Part shown: positions 6,143-11,263 of the stretch, piece by piece | Layout of the letters: each line of letters opens with the position of its first letter | How positions within the stretch are numbered: position 1 is the first letter of the stretch | NCBI GenBank assembly: GCA_022712775.1 | Contig: JAFLJZ010000093.1 | Location: 1-11,263 of the forward strand | Source of the DNA: Sulfurimonas sp. | GTDB lineage: Bacteria > Campylobacterota > Campylobacteria > Campylobacterales > Sulfurimonadaceae | DNA: 11,263 bases | Direction: 5' to 3' | Made by a program: the position numbers and the translations under genes | Notes under the pieces: model-generated | Database searches by the model: none | Told to the model about the DNA's origin: nothing | The model's input: only the letters and a program-made list of their open reading frames with translations

Positions 6143-6829
6143 ATGAGAAATTTATTAAAAATTACAGTACTCACATTGGCTTTAGCAACATCAAGTTTTG
6201 CAGGTGGTGGTGGGGATATACTACGAGCTACTGTAATGGTAGATACATTAGAGTATCAATACGCAGATACAAAAACAATAAGTTGGGATACTTATGCTTA
6301 CGCAGGATATGATTTAAATAAAATCTATATTTACTCAGAAGGGGAAAAAGAAGAAGGTACTTCAAGCCATGAAAGTGAGAACCAACTAGTATTTTCTCAT
6401 GCTATTGCTCCTTATTGGGATGTACAATTTGGTCTTGGGTACGATAGAAAAGATGCTGAGAATCAAAAATGGGCAGTACTCGGTGTTCAAGGTTTAGCCC
6501 CTTACTTTTTTGAGACACGAGCAGTAGTCTTAGTTGGAGAAGATGGGAATGTGGGATTTCGAGCAGAAACAGAGTATGAAGCCTTAATCACACAAAAATT
6601 AGTGCTTACTCCTAGTGCTGAACTAACAGCTTATACTAAAGATACTTTAAACGTGGAAATAGGAAGTGGTCTCTCAAGCCTTACTTTAGGTCTTCGTTTA
6701 CGTTATGAAATTAAAAGAGAATTCGCACCATATATTGGTGTAGAATGGAGCAAGAACTTTGGAAGAACGGAAACTTTATCGCATTTGGATGAGACTTATG
6801 CGGTGGTAGGATTAAGATTCTGGTTTTAA
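6143..6829 (+). CDS. copB: CopB-family outer-membrane copper resistance protein
   Basis: This 228-residue protein has a Sec signal peptide (MRNLLKITVLTLALATSSFAG). It then consists of amphipathic beta-strands with alternating aromatic residues and ends in VVGLRFWF; a terminal Phe is the usual outer-membrane barrel insertion signal. Recognisable CopB/PcoB segments include ILRATVMVDTLEY, SWDTYAYAGYDLNKIYI and YWDVQFGLGYD. It is shorter than PcoB because the Met/His-rich region that normally precedes the barrel is absent. Its exact biochemical role in the family is poorly defined; it acts with CopA in copper tolerance. The ribosome binding site AAGGAG overlaps the copA stop codon, which shows tight coupling. 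A convergent minus-strand gene follows. Confidence 0.9.
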   Translation: MRNLLKITVLTLALATSSFAGGGGDILRATVMVDTLEYQYADTKTISWDTYAYAGYDLNKIYIYSEGEKEEGTSSHESENQLVFSHAIAPYWDVQFGLGYDRKDAENQKWAVLGVQGLAPYFFETRAVVLVGEDGNVGFRAETEYEALITQKLVLTPSAELTAYTKDTLNVEIGSGLSSLTLGLRLRYEIKREFAPYIGVEWSKNFGRTETLSHLDETYAVVGLRFWF

Positions 6830-6859
6830 CTAAAAAATTAGGAAATGAGACTTAAGAGT

Positions 6860-6900
6860 AAAAAAAAAGGGTGATCTTTGTTTTTTTGTTTTGCATCCTT
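6860..6900 (-). terminator. Intrinsic terminator for the minus-strand MORN_2 gene
   Basis: On the minus strand AAGGATG (from 6900 to 6894) pairs with CACCCTT (6873 to 6867, one G-T wobble) and is followed by a run of T reaching about 6860. The loop is long (20 bases), which weakens it. On the plus strand the same stem could help end copAB, but without a comparable T-run after it. The position between convergent genes fits either use. Confidence 0.5.
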
Positions 6901-6957
6901 CTTTAAATTATAGAATTACAAAGAAAGACACAATCAAGAAATGAGGGGGAAGGTAAT

Positions 6958-7176
6958 CTATTTAAAAGAATCACATCGCTTATTAGTATTGTCAGCATAA
7001 ACGAGTTCTTTTTTTAGATTACCATTTCTAAAGTATGTTCTTATTGTACAACCAGATGTAGAATCTGTATCGTATGTGACTTTATACTTAAGGGCACCGT
7101 TTGAGTAAAATTCTTTTTTAACATCTGCATTTAAGAAACTTATAGCGAGTAGCATTACTAAGATTACTTTGTTCAT
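6958..7176 (-). CDS. Small exported protein with two MORN_2/YwqK-like repeats
   Basis: The product has 72 residues. A signal peptide (MNKVILVMLLAISFLNA) ends in a plausible AxA-like site without a lipobox, so a soluble periplasmic or secreted protein is expected. The mature part is two copies of an aromatic-x2-NG-x-LK repeat: FYSNGALKYKVTY (23-35) and YFRNGNLKKELVY (48-60), with a 25-residue period. This matches the MORN_2 repeat found in YwqK-type proteins. Two cysteines (43 and 68) could form a disulfide. YwqK is known as an antitoxin in Bacillus, but no toxin gene lies nearby and such repeats are common in exported proteins of unknown role. It has its own promoter and terminator and appears monocistronic. 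Confidence 0.8.
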   Translation of the reverse strand: MNKVILVMLLAISFLNADVKKEFYSNGALKYKVTYDTDSTSGCTIRTYFRNGNLKKELVYADNTNKRCDSFK

Positions 7177-7207
7177 TAATATATCCTAAAATTAAATTTA
7201 TCTAGCT

Positions 7208-7235
7208 ATTATAATTAATATTTATTAAATATCAA
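7208..7235 (-). promoter_or_regulatory. Promoter of the MORN_2-repeat gene
   Basis: On the minus strand TATAAT (7213 to 7208) is preceded, 16 bases upstream, by TTGATA (7235 to 7230), five of six matching TTGACA. The start site would be near 7202, with a leader of about 25 bases containing AGGA before the ATG at 7176. Confidence 0.55.
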
Positions 7236-7280
7236 AATAAATAGCACAAGGCTATATAATATTTAGTTATCTTGTTACAA

Positions 7281-7301
7281 ACATAAGCATAAATCTTATG
7301 T
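7281..7301 (-). terminator. Hairpin overlapping the trpA stop codon
   Basis: ACATAAG and CTTATGT (7281-7287 and 7295-7301) are perfect reverse complements around a seven-base loop. The trpA stop codon (7298 to 7296) lies within the stem. On the minus strand only TTTG follows, so termination may be weak. It resembles the arrangement at 85-118, where a hairpin also overlaps a stop codon. Confidence 0.45.
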
Positions 7302-8036
7302 ATTTATCTCATTTTTTATGATTTTAGCTAATTCACTACATTTTTGAATTTTTTGAGTATAACTTAATTCATCACGTAAAAGAACATCTATAAAAGCACT
7401 TCCAACGATAACTCCATCAGCGCCTTTTATTTTTTCTTTTGCAGTTTTTGGATTAACTCCAAAGCCAACATAAACAGGAGTTGAAGTATGTTTTTTTATT
7501 GAATCTAAAAATGGTTGTAAGTCTTCACTGAGACCTGAACCTGTAATTCCAGTATAGGCAACCATATAGATAAATTTTTGTGCTTCGCTCACCACTTCTT
7601 TGATTCTAGAATCACTATCAGTTGGAGCTACAAAACTAATGTTGGCTACAGAATTGTTTGTAAATAAACTTTTATAGGTTAAGGCTTCCTCATGTGGTAA
7701 ATCTGGGATAATTAATCCATTTACACCAATTTTTTGTGCGAGAGGAATAAGTTTATCCATATTTTGTTGGTAAAAGCTGTTAAAGTAACCCATCCATAAA
7801 GTGTCAATATTTGGAGCTATTTCTTTGGAAATTTCAAGTAAATCTTGAAATTTAAATCCAAGTTCTAAGGCTTTATGGCTTGCTTTTTCTATCAAAGGAC
7901 CATCTGCTACAGGATCAGAGAAAGGAACACCAAGTTCAAGTGTGTCTACCCCATTTTGAGAAAGTGCTAAGGCTAAATCAATACTAAAAGATTTTTCTGG
8001 GTATCCAGAAGTTATAAAAGCTACAAGTTTTTTCAA
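7296..8036 (-). CDS. trpA: Tryptophan synthase alpha subunit
   Basis: TrpA cleaves indole-3-glycerol phosphate to indole and glyceraldehyde-3-phosphate and passes indole to TrpB in the alpha2beta2 complex. The 246-residue TIM barrel shows ITSGYP near the start, the signature LELGVPFSDPVADGP with catalytic Glu34 and Asp45, AYTGITGSG, and the phosphate-binding stretches VGFGV and VGSAF. It is slightly shorter than the roughly 268-residue E. coli protein, mainly at the N-terminus. The start codon is TTG (8036 to 8034), directly after the TAA of the upstream Hpt gene, and the MKKLVAFITSGYP opening fits the family. The binding site is poor (GGA about ten bases upstream), so translation probably depends on coupling. 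No other trp gene is in the window. Confidence 0.96.
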   Translation of the reverse strand: MKKLVAFITSGYPEKSFSIDLALALSQNGVDTLELGVPFSDPVADGPLIEKASHKALELGFKFQDLLEISKEIAPNIDTLWMGYFNSFYQQNMDKLIPLAQKIGVNGLIIPDLPHEEALTYKSLFTNNSVANISFVAPTDSDSRIKEVVSEAQKFIYMVAYTGITGSGLSEDLQPFLDSIKKHTSTPVYVGFGVNPKTAKEKIKGADGVIVGSAFIDVLLRDELSYTQKIQKCSELAKIIKNEINT

Positions 8037-8438
8037 TTATTTTTCCAAGTCTGGTATTTTTAAGAGTGCGAATCGTACCTTTGCTAAAGGCTCATCTAAT
8101 TTAAAGTTATCCTGCCAAGAAGCAAACATATCACTAATCTCTAAGAGCCAAGTAATTGTTTCTTCATTCACCGGTTTCGTATTATTTCTAAGTTGTTCTA
8201 GTTCATCTTCAACGAGAGAAGATAAGCGTGCCATAGGTTCTATTTTTAGATAACCAGAAGCAGATTTGATGTTATGAAAGACACGGAAAAGTTCATCAAT
8301 ACTTCTTTTTTGTTGATTTACTTTAGATAAATCAAGTATCATGACTTCCATGCTGTCAACCATCATAGAATAGTGGTCTAGAAACTCATCTACTATCTCA
8401 AAATCAAAGTTAGCGTCTAAGTCACTTTTTATGCCCAT
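8037..8438 (-). CDS. Hpt-domain histidine phosphotransfer protein
   Basis: The 133-residue, mostly helical, cytosolic protein carries the Hpt signature FHNIKSASGYL, with phospho-acceptor His55 and Lys58, followed by LSSLVEDELEQLR. This four-helix-bundle domain relays phosphate between a receiver domain and another partner, as in CheA P1 or phosphorelay proteins. No kinase or receiver is fused and none is encoded in the window, so its partners are unknown. The ATG at 8438 is preceded by AGGAGA at nine bases. The stop codon abuts the TTG of trpA with no gap, so the two are co-transcribed and perhaps translationally coupled. This is an unusual pairing of signalling and amino-acid biosynthesis. 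Confidence 0.85.
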   Translation of the reverse strand: MGIKSDLDANFDFEIVDEFLDHYSMMVDSMEVMILDLSKVNQQKRSIDELFRVFHNIKSASGYLKIEPMARLSSLVEDELEQLRNNTKPVNEETITWLLEISDMFASWQDNFKLDEPLAKVRFALLKIPDLEK

Positions 8439-8464
8439 TAAGTAAATTCTCCTATATTATTCTA

Positions 8465-8473
8465 ATTGTAGCA
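8465..8473 (-). promoter_or_regulatory. Extended -10 promoter of Hpt-trpA
   Basis: On the minus strand TGC (8473 to 8471) precedes TACAAT (8470 to 8465), the same extended form as the tRNA-Arg promoter. Transcription would start near 8458, leaving a leader of about 20 bases with AGGAGA. It lies in the 79-base divergent region shared with panB. Confidence 0.5.
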
Positions 8474-8482
8474 CTTTTTAGT

Positions 8483-8488
8483 TAAAAT
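8483..8488 (+). promoter_or_regulatory. Weak candidate -10 box for panB
   Basis: TAAAAT would place the start near 8495. The ribosome binding site AAGAAGAG (8507-8514) follows, three bases before ATG 8518. It is the only reasonable -10 in the short divergent gap; TTGACT at 8493-8498 is too close to the start codon to be a -35. Confidence 0.25.
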
Positions 8489-8517
8489 TCATTTGACTAA
8501 ATTTTAAAGAAGAGCAA

Positions 8518-9309
8518 ATGAATAAAAAAATGACTATATCCTCGATAAAAAACGCAAAAGGGCAACAGCCCTTAGTTATGATAACAGCGTATGATGCACT
8601 TTTTGCTTCGCTGTTTGAAGAAAGTTGTGACATGATTCTCGTTGGTGACAGCCTTAATATGAGCTTTGCTGGTGAAAATGATACATTAAGTACAACGATG
8701 GAGCAGATGATTTACCATACAAATGCAGTTTGTAAGGGTGCAAAAAAGAGTTTTGTAATTTGCGATATGCCATTTGGAACGTATACAAATGAAACAGATG
8801 CTTTAAATAACTCTGTAAAAGTATTTCAACAGACAGATGCAGATGGTGTTAAAATTGAAGGTGGTGCCCAAAAAGCAGACATCATAAAACATTTAACTAC
8901 TAATGGAATCGCAGTTTGTGGTCATATAGGTCTATTACCTCAATCTGTAAGAGGTGAAGGTGGTTACAAAATTAAAGGCAAAACAAATGCTGAATGTTTA
9001 GCACTTATCGCTGATGCTAGAGCTATAGAAGATGCAGGTGCTTTTTGTATAGTTATTGAGGGTGTTAAAGCAGAAGTTGCTGAGGAGGTTGCAAATAGTG
9101 TTTGTATTCCTGTAATTGGAATTGGAGCTGGTGTGTATGTTGATGGACAGGTTCTTGTGTTTTCAGATATGTTAGGACTTTTTGAAGAGTTTACTCCTAA
9201 GTTTGTAAAAAAATACATGGACGGAGCATCTTTAGTCCGCGAAGCTGCAAAAAGTTATGCAGATGAAGTTCAAAAAAGGGAATTTCCTCAAGAAATTCAT
9301 ACTTATTAG
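8518..9309 (+). CDS. panB: 3-methyl-2-oxobutanoate hydroxymethyltransferase
   Basis: PanB transfers a hydroxymethyl group from methylenetetrahydrofolate to 2-oxoisovalerate, giving ketopantoate, the first committed step to pantothenate and coenzyme A. The 263-residue length is standard. Visible motifs are TAYDALFA (23-30), VGDSLN with metal ligand Asp44, ICDMPFGTY with Asp83, HIGLLPQS, IEGV with catalytic Glu181, and IGIGAG. These match the known Mg-binding Asp pair and active-site Glu of the E. coli enzyme. It is cytosolic and forms a decamer in characterised relatives. It heads a tight run: ruvB starts 11 bases after its stop. No other pan gene is in the window. Confidence 0.96.
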   Translation: MNKKMTISSIKNAKGQQPLVMITAYDALFASLFEESCDMILVGDSLNMSFAGENDTLSTTMEQMIYHTNAVCKGAKKSFVICDMPFGTYTNETDALNNSVKVFQQTDADGVKIEGGAQKADIIKHLTTNGIAVCGHIGLLPQSVRGEGGYKIKGKTNAECLALIADARAIEDAGAFCIVIEGVKAEVAEEVANSVCIPVIGIGAGVYVDGQVLVFSDMLGLFEEFTPKFVKKYMDGASLVREAAKSYADEVQKREFPQEIHTY

Positions 9310-9320
9310 AGTAGTTTAAT

Positions 9321-10337
9321 ATGATGCAAAGAATCGTAGAAATAGAGAAGTTTGATTCAGAAGAAACAAGTGTTGAAACAACACTTCGCCCTGATGCTTG
9401 GAATGAGTATATAGGGCAAGAAAGAATTAAAAAAAATTTAGGTGTTTTTATAGAGGCGAGTAAAAAACGTCAAGAAGCACTTGATCATGTTCTCTTTTTT
9501 GGACCTCCGGGTTTAGGAAAAACTACATTAGCTCTTATCATCGCAAACGAGATGAATGCAAATATCAAAGTCACAGCAGCTCCTATGATAGAAAAAAGTG
9601 GAGATTTGGCTGCTATTTTAACAAATTTAGAAGAGGGTGATATTCTTTTTATTGATGAGATTCATCGTCTTTCTCCTGGGGTGGAAGAGATTTTATACTC
9701 TTCTATGGAAGATTTTCGTATTGATATTATTATAGGAAGTGGACCAGCCGCACAAACAGTTAAAATAGATTTACCTCGTTTTACTCTCATTGGAGCAACA
9801 ACCCGAGCTGGAATGCTTTCAAATCCTCTTCGCGATAGATTTGGAATGAGCTTTAGAATGCAGTTTTACGATTCTGATGAACTCGCTAAAATCATCTTGC
9901 AAGCATCGAATAAGCTCAACAAAGAGATAATTCATGAAGCATCTATGGAAATAGCAAAACGAAGCAGGGGGACACCAAGAATCGCACTTCGCCTTCTTCG
10001 CCGTGTTCGAGATTTTGCGGATGTTGCAGATGAGCTTAAAATAAATCACTCGCGTACACAATTTGCTCTTAACGAATTAGGAATAAATTCTCATGGATTT
10101 GATGAGATGGACTTACGGCTGTTAAATCTTTTAGTATCTGCAAATGGAAAAGCGATGGGTCTGAGTACAATAGCTGCTTCACTAAGCGAGGATGAAGGTA
10201 CAGTTGAAGATGTACTAGAACCTTATCTTATTGCAAATGGATATTTAGAGAGAACAGCCAAGGGAAGAAAAGCTACCCGAAGCACATATGATATTTTAAA
10301 TATTAGTTTACCAGTAAATGACGGAGGATTATTTTAA
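9321..10337 (+). CDS. ruvB: Holliday junction branch-migration ATPase RuvB
   Basis: RuvB is the hexameric AAA+ motor that, loaded by RuvA, pumps DNA through Holliday junctions during recombinational repair. The 338-residue protein has the family order: an N-terminal [11 protein letters not shown] segment, Walker [10 protein letters not shown] (from Gly61, Lys67), Walker B FIDEIHRL with Asp112-Glu113, sensor 1 GATTRAG, the LRDRFG box with the arginine finger region, sensor 2 [18 protein letters not shown], and a C-terminal winged helix ending [11 protein letters not shown]. Two adjacent ATG codons (9321, 9324) are possible starts; the binding site is poor (TAGAGTAG) for both. Its TAA overlaps the ATG of the next gene by one base, so translation is coupled. 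Confidence 0.97.
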   Translation: MMQRIVEIEKFDSEETSVETTLRPDAWNEYIGQERIKKNLGVFIEASKKRQEALDHVLFFGPPGLGKTTLALIIANEMNANIKVTAAPMIEKSGDLAAILTNLEEGDILFIDEIHRLSPGVEEILYSSMEDFRIDIIIGSGPAAQTVKIDLPRFTLIGATTRAGMLSNPLRDRFGMSFRMQFYDSDELAKIILQASNKLNKEIIHEASMEIAKRSRGTPRIALRLLRRVRDFADVADELKINHSRTQFALNELGINSHGFDEMDLRLLNLLVSANGKAMGLSTIAASLSEDEGTVEDVLEPYLIANGYLERTAKGRKATRSTYDILNISLPVNDGGLF

Positions 10338-11254
10338 TGAAGCCACAGTATTTCATCGCAATCTTATTTGCCACAGCACTTTACTGGATGTATTTACTTT
10401 ATGCACCATTTATCTTAACGATTCTAATTGCAGCACTTTTAGCTGTTTCTACTTCAAGTATACAAGCGTATTTAGAAAAAATTCTTCACTCAAAACTTGC
10501 CGCTTCTTTAGTTTCAAGTTTACTTTTAGCAACTATATTTTTCGCTCCATTAGGTTATTTTTTAACAACACTAACAATTCATATAAATACAATTAATCCT
10601 GAAGATGTAGCGAAAGTAGATGTCTATATAAAAGAGTTTATTGACAGTCCTCCTTCATATTTAAACTTTTTAGCTCCTTATATTGATGATATGTTAAAAA
10701 ATATCAATATGCAAACAGTTACTTCAAATGCCATCTTTATAACTGGGCAAATTGGTGCTTTTAGTGCAGGGTTTTTAAAGAATGCCTTTCTTGTAATCAT
10801 TTTTTACTTTTTTGCTCAATACAATGGCTCGTATGTTCTTACTTTCTTAAAGCGAGCGATACAAATGTCGGTAGAAGAAACAGAACTACTTGCTCGTGAA
10901 CTTTCATCTGTAATGAGTGTTGTTTTTTATTCTATCATTACTACTGCTATGTTTGAGGGTGTTTTATTTGGTGTAGCAATCTCTTTTATGGGTTACAATG
11001 GATTACTCTTTGGAATCATGTATGGTTTTGCATCTTTGATTCCAGTTGTTGGTGGGATACTTATGTGGTTACCATTTATGATTTATGAGTTCGCAGTAGG
11101 AAATAATTCTAATGCGATTTTCATAGCAGTTTACTCAATTGTTGTTATCTCCATTGTAGCCGATACTTTCATTAAACCCCTCATTATAAAGTGGATAAAT
11201 AAGGGTATATTAAAAGATGATGACACGAAGATGAATGAGCTGGTTATCTTCTAG
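10337..11254 (+). CDS. AI-2E family transporter, 3' end truncated by adapter sequence
   Basis: This is a polytopic inner-membrane protein of the AI-2E (YdgG/PerM) family. Hydrophobic segments lie at about residues 5-40 and 58-80, followed by a soluble stretch (about 82-140), then several more membrane spans including FEGVLFGVAISFMGYNGLLFGIMYG and ASLIPVVGGILMWLPFMIYEF. The family pattern P-x-x-G is visible. Members export varied small molecules or ions; the AI-2 name comes from one E. coli protein and does not prove the substrate. The frame overlaps ruvB as TAATG. The apparent stop TAG (11252-11254) takes its last two bases from Illumina adapter sequence, so the 305-residue product is missing its true end; relatives are about 340-360 residues. 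Confidence 0.88.
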   Translation: MKPQYFIAILFATALYWMYLLYAPFILTILIAALLAVSTSSIQAYLEKILHSKLAASLVSSLLLATIFFAPLGYFLTTLTIHINTINPEDVAKVDVYIKEFIDSPPSYLNFLAPYIDDMLKNINMQTVTSNAIFITGQIGAFSAGFLKNAFLVIIFYFFAQYNGSYVLTFLKRAIQMSVEETELLARELSSVMSVVFYSIITTAMFEGVLFGVAISFMGYNGLLFGIMYGFASLIPVVGGILMWLPFMIYEFAVGNNSNAIFIAVYSIVVISIVADTFIKPLIIKWINKGILKDDDTKMNELVIF

Positions 11255-11263
11255 ATCGGAAGA
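11253..11263. other. Residual Illumina adapter at the contig end
   Basis: AGATCGGAAGA equals the first 11 bases of the widely used TruSeq-type adapter and lies exactly at the end of the window. This is the position expected for untrimmed read-through carried into an assembly. It is not biological sequence, and it creates the false stop codon of the transporter gene. Confidence 0.88.

Noticed and set aside
4200..6926. TTACAAAGAAA at 4200-4210 and 6916-6926 as direct repeats flanking copAB
   Set aside because: The 11-mer is AT-rich and short, lies inside different local structures on each side, and has no target-site or transposase evidence; chance is likely.
8964..9218. Minus-strand open frame inside panB
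   Set aside because: It is an antisense shadow of PanB active-site coding sequence with low-complexity Ser/Thr/Ala composition.
9819..10061. Minus-strand open frame inside ruvB
   Set aside because: It is antisense to the RuvB sensor and C-terminal coding region and has no motif.
10318..10596. Plus-strand open frame across the ruvB/transporter junction
   Set aside because: It is an out-of-frame reading of the transporter gene, rich in Phe/Ser/Asn; the transporter frame gives clear membrane spans.

Overview
The window is a low-GC, gene-dense piece of a Campylobacterota (epsilonproteobacterial) chromosome, most like Sulfurimonas or a close relative. I infer this from the protein style of RuvB, PanB and TrpA, the strong AT bias, and extended -10 promoters (TG-N-TATAAT/TACAAT) with little or no -35. 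The genus is inferred, not proven. Nothing points to a phage, insertion sequence or CRISPR array.

Layout. Positions 1-118 hold the tail of an unidentified gene closed by a 15-bp hairpin. Positions 218-670 carry two small co-oriented genes, a coiled-coil protein and a ZapA-like protein, possibly linked to cell division. Two tRNA genes follow: Arg with a GCG anticodon, and initiator fMet. Next come a 46-codon small ORF (1124-1264) and a GAF-PAS-GGDEF-EAL cyclic-di-GMP protein (1402-3621) with a palindrome over its -10 box. Positions 3695-6829 hold a secreted rhodanese and a periplasmic/outer-membrane copper-resistance pair: a Tat-exported CopA-type multicopper oxidase and CopB. Two hairpins and an 11-bp-phased direct repeat precede copA.

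Three genes lie on the minus strand: a small exported protein with two MORN_2/YwqK-like repeats, trpA, and an Hpt phosphotransfer protein that abuts trpA with zero spacing. A divergent intergenic region at 8439-8517 leads to the plus-strand run panB-ruvB-AI-2E transporter, which is tightly packed and probably one operon.

The last 11 bases (11253-11263) match the start of the common Illumina adapter. The stop codon of the final transporter gene is therefore artificial and that gene is truncated. No convincing new multi-gene system is visible. The most interesting items are the copA upstream region, the shortened type-1 copper motif in CopA, the Hpt/trpA coupling, the small helix-turn-helix-like ORF and the Cys/His-rich PAS domain.
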